6,461 nt of DNA, taken from NCBI GenBank assembly GCA_004356305.1, contig SMXJ01000093.1:1-6461 (forward strand), written 5' to 3'. The notes beneath the pieces are model-generated. The model searched no databases. It was not told the origin of the DNA and saw nothing but the letters and a program-made list of their open reading frames with translations. This document shows positions 1-5,860 of this stretch, piece after piece. How positions within the stretch are numbered: position 1 is the first letter of the stretch; every line of letters begins with the position of its first letter. Both the position numbers and the translations under genes were made by a program. This stretch comes from Bacteroidota bacterium. GTDB taxonomy: Bacteria; Bacteroidota; Bacteroidia; Flavobacteriales; Flavobacteriaceae.

Positions 1-114
1 ATGGGGGCCGAAGCGGTTGGAATGCATACCTTATTTTATAATTATAGAAAGATAAATCCGCCCATCAACTGTAGAATGATCAACGATTTACACGAAATTA
101 AAAATTTGTTTTGA
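1..114 (+). CDS. HAD-superfamily hydrolase, C-terminal end only (YjjG-like nucleotidase)
   Basis: The frame is open from base 1 to the TGA at 112-114 and gives 37 residues, starting GAEAVGMHTLFYNYRK after an internal Met. This resembles the end of haloacid-dehalogenase hydrolases, where the last Asp-containing motif is followed by a G-A-x-x-x-G-M-x-T-x-x-x-N segment and a final helix. Here the closing helix reads INDLHEIKNLF. In flavobacteria this form is typical of the YjjG family, which dephosphorylates nucleoside monophosphates, including non-canonical pyrimidine ones. The catalytic Asp motifs lie upstream of the window, so the activity cannot be confirmed. The ATG at base 1 is an internal codon, not a start. 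The next gene starts 48 bp later on the same strand with no visible terminator between them, so co-transcription is possible. The assignment rests on recalled family patterns, not on a search. Confidence 0.7.
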   Translation: MGAEAVGMHTLFYNYRKINPPINCRMINDLHEIKNLF

Positions 115-162
115 TATAATATTTTGTTAGAATATTACGTTATCTACCAAAACCTGTCCCTG

Positions 163-720
163 ATGAAAAAGAATCTACTAATGCCCACTGTGGGTCTGTT
201 GGCTGTCTTATTACTGTTTTCATGCATCAAAGACACAAATTTTGATGAAGCCCAAAACATCGCGCTTACTCCTGTCGTGGAATTGGACTTAATTTACTTT
301 AATGTCGATGCCAGCGAGTTTTTTGATTCTATTAACAATATTTCCATTCTAACCCTTCGGGATACCACGGAAATTCGCTTTCTAGATGATACCGATTTTC
401 AAGAAAGCCTCATTAGAGCCGAATTTCAGTTCAACTTCACCAATAGCATTCCAAGAGAGTTTATGGTGGATTTTCAGTTTTTGAGCGAAGAAAACGAAGA
501 AACCTATGTTATCGGTACAATCGTAAATCAGGGAACAGTCCAGGTACCTGTTTTTACCCAGTTTATTAAGAAGGTGGAAGGGGAAGAAATCTTGCAACTC
601 ACCCAGGCAAATAAGGTAGTTGTTTCCATAACGATTCCATCTTCCGATGCAAGCTTACGAGGTATTCTCAACTTACAATCCAAAACAACCTATTACCTGG
701 AAATTAAAGATAGAGGTTAA
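163..720 (+). CDS. Uncharacterised flavobacterial lipoprotein
   Basis: This 185-residue protein is predicted to be a lipid-anchored envelope protein. I chose the ATG at 163 because it gives a classic type II signal: MKKN, a hydrophobic stretch (residues 5-19), then the lipobox L18-F19-S20-C21. The upstream TTG at 124 would add 13 unhelpful residues before the basic end. The mature part (residues 22-185) is rich in beta-forming and acidic residues, with no Cys after C21 and no catalytic motif I recognise. It looks like a compact beta-sandwich-type domain. There is no good Shine-Dalgarno sequence, which is usual in Bacteroidota. It is the first gene of a three-gene operon, ending 5 bp before the DUF5723 gene, which suggests it works with that barrel in the envelope. 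The sequence just after the Cys (IKD) is weakly like surface-export signals of Bacteroidota lipoproteins. No biochemical function can be assigned. Confidence 0.8.
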   Translation: MKKNLLMPTVGLLAVLLLFSCIKDTNFDEAQNIALTPVVELDLIYFNVDASEFFDSINNISILTLRDTTEIRFLDDTDFQESLIRAEFQFNFTNSIPREFMVDFQFLSEENEETYVIGTIVNQGTVQVPVFTQFIKKVEGEEILQLTQANKVVVSITIPSSDASLRGILNLQSKTTYYLEIKDRG

Positions 721-725
721 CTACT

Positions 726-2120
726 ATGAGGATAATTTCAGTCTTGTATTTGGCCTTTGGGCTATCGGTTTCTTTTGCGCAAAACAAGCAGATCTTGTAT
801 GGGTTCGAAGAGGTTCCACAGTCCCTGATGTTGAATCCGGGGGGTAAGGTTCCACAAAAATCCCATTTTGGAATTCCTTTTTTGTCTCAAATTCATATTA
901 ATGGAGGTGCTAGCGGAGTGAGCACATTTGATATCTTCGGAAAATCAAGTGTCGATATCAATACCCGTATACGGAATAAGATATTCGAAATGACCGAGAA
1001 GGATTTCTTTACAGTCACACAGCAGCTGGAGATCTTAAATTTTGGTTGGCGCTCATTTAAAGATATCTATTTTTCAGGAGGTATTTATCAAGAATTAGAC
1101 GTTATTTCCTATTTCCCCAGAGACCTGGCTATACTAGCATGGGAAGGGAATCGTGATTATCTCGGCTATGAATTCGATCTGGGTCAAGTAAGCGCCACAG
1201 GAGATCTCATGGCCGTATATCATTTTGGGGCGAACAAAAAAATCGATAAGAAATGGACCGTAGGTGCAAGAGGGAAGATATATTCCAGTATGATAAGTTT
1301 TAAAAGCACTAAAAACAAAGGGACCTTTGTGACTCGATTAGGCGATGTTGATAGCCCAAATACCTATGAGCACATTGTTACTGATATAGATATAAGTGTG
1401 CAAACATCGGGCATTGCTTCTTTAGAGGACACTTCGGTAGGGAAAGTCCTTGGCAGAGCTCTATTTGGGGGTAATCTTGGTTTGGGAATAGATTTTGGTG
1501 CAACCTATGAAATTAATGATCGATGGACGGCGAGTGGCAGTGTATTGGATGTGGGTGTTATTTTTCACACCAAAGATGTTGAACAGTATCGGGCTACCGG
1601 AGACTATACATTGAACGGTATAGAGCTTATCTTTCCTCCATTGAGCGCCGGGGAATCTACCATCCCTTACTATGATAATCTGGAAGATGAGATAGAACGC
1701 GAGATTCCTGTGGATACTATAACCAGTGGTTATACGCAGCTGCGTCCGGTAAAAGTCAATGCAGGAGTAAAATATAGTTTTGGAAAATTTGTGGGAGGAG
1801 AAGAGTGTGATTGTTATAATAAAGGGTTGGAGAGAGTACAGTCCGTCGGACTCCAATACTATAGTATTATACGGCCGAAAGGCCCTCAAATGGCTGCTAC
1901 CTTGTTCTATTATCACAAATTATTTCAATTCCTTTCGGCTAAGGCTACTTACACATTAGATCCCTATTCTTATTATAATGTAGGACTTGGAATAGCAACA
2001 GATCTCGGCAAAATGAATTTTTATGTAGCCTTCGATAACGTGCTGTATTACGGAAACATCGCAAAAGCAAAAAGTGTATCTTTACAACTAGGTTTTAACT
2101 TTGTAGTTGATCAAGAATGA
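726..2120 (+). CDS. DUF5723 family protein, predicted outer-membrane beta-barrel
   Basis: The product has 464 residues and begins with a Sec signal peptide (residues 1-18, SFA before Q19). The mature start, with LYGFEEVPQSLMLNPGG and then GIPFLSQIHINGGASG, is the pattern I associate with DUF5723, a Bacteroidota family thought to form outer-membrane barrels. The rest alternates short amphipathic, aromatic-rich strands with Asp/Gly/Asn turns. The last strands, ending SLQLGFNFVVDQE, fit membrane insertion. Odd points are a long acidic loop at about residues 310-335 (DNLEDEIERE) and a Cys-Asp-Cys motif at 361-363, unusual in a barrel. An AGAGG at 712-716, nine bases before the ATG, is a fair ribosome binding site. 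The gene starts 5 bp after the lipoprotein gene and overlaps the next by ATGA, so translation is probably coupled. The substrate or partner is unknown. Other barrel families of Bacteroidota are the main alternative. Confidence 0.82.
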   Translation: MRIISVLYLAFGLSVSFAQNKQILYGFEEVPQSLMLNPGGKVPQKSHFGIPFLSQIHINGGASGVSTFDIFGKSSVDINTRIRNKIFEMTEKDFFTVTQQLEILNFGWRSFKDIYFSGGIYQELDVISYFPRDLAILAWEGNRDYLGYEFDLGQVSATGDLMAVYHFGANKKIDKKWTVGARGKIYSSMISFKSTKNKGTFVTRLGDVDSPNTYEHIVTDIDISVQTSGIASLEDTSVGKVLGRALFGGNLGLGIDFGATYEINDRWTASGSVLDVGVIFHTKDVEQYRATGDYTLNGIELIFPPLSAGESTIPYYDNLEDEIEREIPVDTITSGYTQLRPVKVNAGVKYSFGKFVGGEECDCYNKGLERVQSVGLQYYSIIRPKGPQMAATLFYYHKLFQFLSAKATYTLDPYSYYNVGLGIATDLGKMNFYVAFDNVLYYGNIAKAKSVSLQLGFNFVVDQE

Positions 2121-2929
2121 CGAAATATTTAGTCGTATTGGCCCTCGTATTTTGTTTTATTTCTGTAGGGTTTTCGCAAGAATCTCTTAGTGATTATAGT
2201 TTTGTAGTAGTGCCCGAGAAATATGACTTCGTTAACGAGACGGATAAGTATCAATTGAATTCGTTGACCAAATTTTTATTTAATAAACACGGCTTCAACG
2301 CTTATTTCGACAGAGAAATGCCGGATGTAAGACGATGTGATGGTCTTTGGGCCGTAGTAAACGGCAAGCCAGGCTTTATCTGGACGCAAGTGTATATTAT
2401 ATTAAATGACTGTTCGGGTAAGGAAATTTTCAGAAGTGAAGTCGGCAAAAGCAAATTAAAGGAATTCAGTAAAACCTATACTGCCGCATTAAGAAACGCT
2501 TTTTTGAGCATAGAAGAACTCGGTGTGCAACAAAAGGAACCAGTAATTTTTGGTACAGATGAATCCAAAGTGCAAGCCGAAGACGATTCGCCTTCAGAAG
2601 TATTGAAAGAGATCTCCCCCGAAACTGAGGTTCCTAAAAGCGTGCCTATCGCAACAGTTATCGTTCCGCTGGTGATTTCAGGTAGCGCCGCACTATTCAC
2701 AAACAACGGTGCGAATTTTGTTCTGGAGGAGAATAAGAATGGTTATACGCTGTATCAGCAAATGGAAACGGGCAATAAAGTGAAAGGAACGCTTGTTCAG
2801 AAAAACAACGAGACATATCAATTTGTGGATACTTCGGGCAATACATTTAATTGCTATTTTGATTCTGAAAAGAACCTCGTTATCGAGACCTCATTTCAAA
2901 AGATGATATTTGAGGCAGTTCGTCAATAG
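2117..2929 (+). CDS. Secreted two-domain protein of unknown function (flavobacterial family)
   Basis: This 270-residue protein has a Sec signal peptide (residues 1-20, cleavage after GFS). There is no lipobox Cys, so it is probably periplasmic or secreted. The N-terminal domain (about 23-136) holds VVVPEKYDF and YQLNSLTKFLFNKHGF, then two Cys (C74, C99) that could form a disulfide, with C99 in a DCSGKEIF hairpin, and an amphipathic helix ending ALRNAFLSIEEL. I recall similar unnamed proteins in many flavobacteria. An acidic, Pro/Ser/Glu-rich linker (about 140-175) and a short hydrophobic stretch (PIATVIVPLVISGSAALF) lead to a beta-rich C-terminal domain (about 195-270). The start codon overlaps the previous stop (ATGA), a strong sign of coupled expression with the DUF5723 barrel. 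The 3' end overlaps rarA by 7 bp. No enzyme motif is visible. A role in envelope assembly is inferred only from context. Confidence 0.78.
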   Translation: MTKYLVVLALVFCFISVGFSQESLSDYSFVVVPEKYDFVNETDKYQLNSLTKFLFNKHGFNAYFDREMPDVRRCDGLWAVVNGKPGFIWTQVYIILNDCSGKEIFRSEVGKSKLKEFSKTYTAALRNAFLSIEELGVQQKEPVIFGTDESKVQAEDDSPSEVLKEISPETEVPKSVPIATVIVPLVISGSAALFTNNGANFVLEENKNGYTLYQQMETGNKVKGTLVQKNNETYQFVDTSGNTFNCYFDSEKNLVIETSFQKMIFEAVRQ

Positions 2930-4200
2930 TTGTATTTCTCTGCCCAAAGACCCGCCAGGTATTTTTTTAAATTCTGTTCTCTTGTATTAGTACCGGGAAT
3001 ATAGAAAGTTGTACCAGCGATCTCTTCAGGTAGAAACTCGTGGGGCACAAAATTGCCATCATAATCGTGGGCATATTGGTAGTCTTTTCCATAACCCAAC
3101 TCTTTCATTAGCTTCGTGGGAGCGTTTCTAATGGAAAGTGGAACTGATAGGTCCCCTGTTTGTCTTACGACTTGTTGCGCATCTTTAATGGCCTTATAAG
3201 AAGCGTTGCTCTTTGGTGAAGTGGCTAGATATACCGCACATTGACTTAAAATAATACGTGCCTCCGGATATCCAATCGAATTAACAGCATCGAAAGAGGC
3301 GTTTGCCAGGACAAGAGCAGTTGGGTTTGCCATTCCAATATCTTCGGAAGCGGCGATCACCAATCGGCGGGCTATGAACTTAACATCTTCGCCACCTTCG
3401 ATCATCCGCGCTAACCAATAAACGGCAGCGTTGGGATCACTTCCCCGAATGGATTTTATGAAGGCCGAAATGATATCGTAATGTTGCTCTCCTGTCTTGT
3501 CATACAATACAGTATTCTTTTGGATCTTTCGGCTAACCAGATCATTGGTGATCACAACTTTTTCTGAATTTTCTGAAAGAACAACCAATTCCAGAATGTT
3601 CAGTAATTTTCGAGCGTCACCACCCGATAAATGTAATATCGCTTCGGTTTCTTTAAGGGTGATCTTCTTTTTGGAAAGAATTTCATCTTTTTTGACAGCG
3701 CGACGAAGCAACGTTTCCAGGTCATGTTTAGAAAAAGGATTGAGCACATAAACTTGACAGCGGGATAAAAGTGGAGGAATTACTTCGAAGCTTGGATTTT
3801 CGGTGGTAGCGCCTATAAGAGTGATCCAACCTTTTTCAACCGCCCCCAATAAAGAATCCTGTTGTGACTTGCTAAAACGGTGGATCTCATCAATGAACAA
3901 TATTGGGTTTTTAGTGGAGAATAGACCATCATCCCTTTTGGCTCTCTCAATAACCTCTCTGACAGCCGCAACTCCACTATCCCCAGCACTAAGTGTATAG
4001 AAAGGGCGATCGGATTCTGATGCGATGATGTTAGCCAGAGTGGTTTTTCCGGTACCGGGAGGGCCCCAGAAGATCATGGATGAGATCATACCCGATTCCA
4101 GTTGCGCTGAAAGGGCGCCTTCAGACCCTACTAAATGCTGCTGACTAAGATAATCTTTAAGGGTTTTGGGTCGAATTCGTTCTGCCAAAGGGATGCTCAT
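2923..4200 (-). CDS. rarA: Replication-associated recombination protein A (RarA/MgsA AAA+ ATPase)
   Basis: The protein has 425 residues, normal for the RarA/MgsA/WRNIP1 family, whose members act at stalled replication forks with the clamp loader and single-strand binding protein. The start (MSIPLAERIRPKTLKDYLSQ) is the family signature. AAA+ motifs are complete: Walker A GPPGTGKT at 46-53, Walker B ILFIDE at 100-105, sensor 1 GATTEN at 130-135, arginine finger R147 in LLSRCQV, and sensor 2 GGDARKLLN at 193-201. The C-terminal half holds the family's tetramerisation region, including SDPNAAVYWLARM and EDIGMANP. The gene points away from the rhomboid gene. A TAATTTTG box ends five bases before the ATG, so the transcript may be nearly leaderless. 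The stop lies inside the end of the upstream operon's last gene on the other strand, with no room for a terminator between them. No damage is seen. Confidence 0.97.
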   Translation of the reverse strand: MSIPLAERIRPKTLKDYLSQQHLVGSEGALSAQLESGMISSMIFWGPPGTGKTTLANIIASESDRPFYTLSAGDSGVAAVREVIERAKRDDGLFSTKNPILFIDEIHRFSKSQQDSLLGAVEKGWITLIGATTENPSFEVIPPLLSRCQVYVLNPFSKHDLETLLRRAVKKDEILSKKKITLKETEAILHLSGGDARKLLNILELVVLSENSEKVVITNDLVSRKIQKNTVLYDKTGEQHYDIISAFIKSIRGSDPNAAVYWLARMIEGGEDVKFIARRLVIAASEDIGMANPTALVLANASFDAVNSIGYPEARIILSQCAVYLATSPKSNASYKAIKDAQQVVRQTGDLSVPLSIRNAPTKLMKELGYGKDYQYAHDYDGNFVPHEFLPEEIAGTTFYIPGTNTREQNLKKYLAGLWAEKYNY

Positions 4201-4205
4201 GGGCG

Positions 4206-4213
4206 CAAAATTA
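4206..4213 (-). promoter_or_regulatory. Candidate -7 promoter box for rarA
   Basis: Read on the minus strand this is TAATTTTG, an exact match to the Bacteroidota -7 consensus TAnnTTTG, only 5 bases before the rarA ATG. A TTTG 15 bases upstream could be the -33 box, but the usual spacing is nearer 17-23, so the promoter is imperfect. If used, transcription would begin at or next to the start codon. Confidence 0.4.
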
Positions 4214-4214
4214 C

Positions 4215-4229
4215 GATATTAAAAATATC
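4215..4229. repeat. Inverted repeat, GATATT-AAA-AATATC
   Basis: Perfect 6-bp arms (4215-4220 and 4224-4229) flank a 3-base centre. It lies between the rarA -7 box and the rest of the divergent rarA/rhomboid intergenic region. On the minus strand it would sit inside the rarA promoter spacer, a place where a bound protein could block transcription. In AT-rich DNA this could also be chance. Confidence 0.5.
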
Positions 4230-4238
4230 AAATTACTG

Positions 4239-4257
4239 ACAATTTATCATAAATTGT
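4239..4257. repeat. Inverted repeat with 8-bp arms in the rarA/rhomboid intergenic region
   Basis: ACAATTTA (4239-4246) and TAAATTGT (4250-4257) are perfect inverted copies around TCA. The 19-bp dyad has the size and shape of a dimeric repressor site and lies about 40 bp from each gene start. It lacks a GC-rich stem and following T-run, so it is not a terminator. No regulator is encoded nearby. Confidence 0.5.
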
Positions 4258-4289
4258 ATTTTAGGATTGTTTTTTGACATAACAAGAAT

Positions 4290-5057
4290 ATGAACCAAAA
4301 AAAAGCATTACACTATTCTCCAGATATTATATTGTATCCATTGTTCTTCTTAGTAATAATCTGGATAGCATTTTGGTTGGATATCCGTTTCAATTTCAGA
4401 TTTTCAAAATGGGGGATCTATCCTCTAAAAGCGGAAGGACTGAAAGGGATCTTGTTTGGACCCCTTATTCATGGAAGCTTAAAACACCTTTTCAACAATT
4501 CAATTCCCCTGTTTGCCCTGAGTATGGCGTTGTTTTATTTTTACAGGAACATTCGCTGGAAAGTCATGCTATGGGGAACCCTCTTAACGGGACTACTCAC
4601 CTGGATAATCGCCAGACCTGCAATGCATATAGGAGTCAGTGGTGTGGTTTATATGTTGGCTGCATTTTTGTTTTTTAAGGGAATAGTTTCAAAAAGGTTT
4701 CAATTATCGGCAATCTCACTCATTGTTGTGTTTCTGTATGGTGGCTTATTGTGGTATTTATTTCCTGTTGATCCAAAAATATCCTGGGAAGGTCATTTAT
4801 CCGGATTCATAGTAGGGTTTGTATTCGCTTTTATTTTTAAACAGAAAGTTATTGAGAATAAAAAATACGCCTGGGAACGGGATGATTATAATCCGGAAGA
4901 AGACGAATTTTTAAAACATTTTGACGAGGATGGTAATTTTATCGAAAAACTTCCGGAAAAAGAGCCTCTTTCAAATGCTTCGGAAGGAGAAGCCAAAGAC
5001 GAGCGGGTAACAATTAATTATATCTTTAAAAAGAAGCCTAAAGACAAAGACGATTAA
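4290..5057 (+). CDS. Rhomboid family intramembrane serine protease
   Basis: The 255-residue protein has six predicted membrane segments (about 13-31, 66-85, 90-108, 115-133, 137-159, 166-184). The catalytic features of rhomboids are all present: nucleophile S117 in GVSG, catalytic His169 in EGHLSG at the start of TM6, and an H66-x-x-x-N70 pair in TM2 that supports the oxyanion hole, as H150/N154 do in GlpG. The enzyme cleaves membrane proteins within or next to their transmembrane helix; the substrate here is unknown. The tail (about 186-255) is hydrophilic and rich in Asp/Glu/Lys, probably cytoplasmic. The gene diverges from rarA across 89 bp and converges on rlmB, sharing TTAA at their stops. 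The start at 4290 is chosen because the first membrane segment follows soon after and no good upstream start exists. The ribosome binding site is weak. Confidence 0.95.
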   Translation: MNQKKALHYSPDIILYPLFFLVIIWIAFWLDIRFNFRFSKWGIYPLKAEGLKGILFGPLIHGSLKHLFNNSIPLFALSMALFYFYRNIRWKVMLWGTLLTGLLTWIIARPAMHIGVSGVVYMLAAFLFFKGIVSKRFQLSAISLIVVFLYGGLLWYLFPVDPKISWEGHLSGFIVGFVFAFIFKQKVIENKKYAWERDDYNPEEDEFLKHFDEDGNFIEKLPEKEPLSNASEGEAKDERVTINYIFKKKPKDKDD

Positions 5058-5791
5058 GAAGCCCTTTGCCGAACCACTTCATACAGAAAAGCACCGCAGG
5101 CAACAGAAACATTTAATGAATTGATTTCACCCAACAGGGGCAACGCCGCTTTTTCGTTCACCAGGTTCAATACAGACCTCGATATCCCCTTTCCTTCAGA
5201 ACCCAAAACAATAGCTAGAGGAGTATTCAAATCCAGTTCATAAAGTATCTTATCTGTTTTTTCGGTGGCGGCTATTACTTTAATGTCAGAGCCCTGTAGG
5301 TAAAAAATAGCATCTTTGATATGATCCACCTTGCAAACTGGCATTTTAAATATTGCACCCGCGGAAGTCTTAACAGTATCACCACTTACAGGAGCTCCAC
5401 CTTTTTTTTGAATGATGATACCATCTACATCGGTACATTCTGCTGTACGAATGATAGCGCCAAAATTTCGAACATCACTTATTTGTTCCAAAATCAGAAA
5501 TAGAGGTTTCTTATTTTTTGCGAATGCATTTTCAACCAATTCTTCGATACTAATAAAAGAAATAGGGGAGGACAGAGCCACTATTCCTTGATGGTTAGAA
5601 CGGGTGAGTTTATCCAGCTTTTCCTGAGGTACAAAGCTTATGGATACGTCTGTATTCTCCAGTTGTTGAACGATATCGTTTATTTTGGTATTGGATGTTC
5701 CTTTTTGAACATAAAGTTTATGGATCGTCACCTGGGACTTTATGGCTTCAATGACTGGATACACACCAAAAATTAAATTTTCATTGCTCAT
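5054..5791 (-). CDS. rlmB: 23S rRNA (guanosine-2'-O-)-methyltransferase, RlmB/TrmH type
   Basis: This 245-residue protein is a SPOUT-class methyltransferase. RlmB uses S-adenosylmethionine to methylate the 2'-OH of G2251 (E. coli numbering) in the ribosomal P loop of 23S rRNA. An N-terminal substrate-binding domain (about 5-75) starts with IFGVYPVIEAI and ends with NHQGIVAL at 66-73. The three SpoU motifs follow: motif 1 with N109, G111 and R115; motif 2 GSEGKGIS at 197-204; motif 3 SLNVSVA at 225-231, closing in YEVVRQR. The trefoil knot that binds cofactor lies in motifs 2 and 3. Other 2'-O-methyltransferases of the TrmH group look similar, so the exact target base is inferred from length and flavobacterial convention. 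No Shine-Dalgarno sequence is visible. A hairpin terminator stands 11 bases before the ATG, leaving little room for a promoter of its own. Confidence 0.93.
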   Translation of the reverse strand: MSNENLIFGVYPVIEAIKSQVTIHKLYVQKGTSNTKINDIVQQLENTDVSISFVPQEKLDKLTRSNHQGIVALSSPISFISIEELVENAFAKNKKPLFLILEQISDVRNFGAIIRTAECTDVDGIIIQKKGGAPVSGDTVKTSAGAIFKMPVCKVDHIKDAIFYLQGSDIKVIAATEKTDKILYELDLNTPLAIVLGSEGKGISRSVLNLVNEKAALPLLGEINSLNVSVACGAFLYEVVRQRAS

Positions 5792-5802
5792 GGTATAAAA
5801 GT

Positions 5803-5837
5803 AAAAACCATCCCGCTAAAAAGCGGGATGGTTTTTT
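5803..5837 (-). terminator. Intrinsic hairpin terminator, nearly symmetric
   Basis: The arms at 5803-5817 and 5822-5836 pair over 15 bp (ten core pairs including five G-C or C-G in CCCGC, plus five A-T pairs), around an AAAA loop. A-runs and T-runs flank the stem, so it can work on either strand. It starts 24 bases past the stop of the leftward gene at 5861 and should end that transcript. No + strand gene ends close by. It also lies directly upstream of rlmB. Confidence 0.9.
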
Positions 5838-5860
5838 ATCAATTTATTTCAGTATAGTTA

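Noticed and set aside
1..3. ATG at the first base as a gene start
   Set aside because: The reading matches the interior of a HAD hydrolase C-terminus, so it is an internal Met codon cut by the window edge.
115..126. TATAAT and TATTTTG before the lipoprotein gene as a promoter
   Set aside because: TATAAT is not the usual Bacteroidota signal. The TATTTTG is one base short of TAnnTTTG, and no -33 TTG lies at a suitable distance. Chance is likely in this AT-rich stretch.
1873..1884. GGCC-GAAA-GGCC hairpin with a GNRA-type loop
   Set aside because: It has only 4 bp of stem, lies inside the DUF5723 gene, and has no T-run or extension. A chance product of coding sequence.
1461..1916. 151-codon open frame on the minus strand
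   Set aside because: It lies wholly within the DUF5723 gene on the other strand. Its product shows no recognisable motif or signal, and the + strand frame has clear protein-family features.
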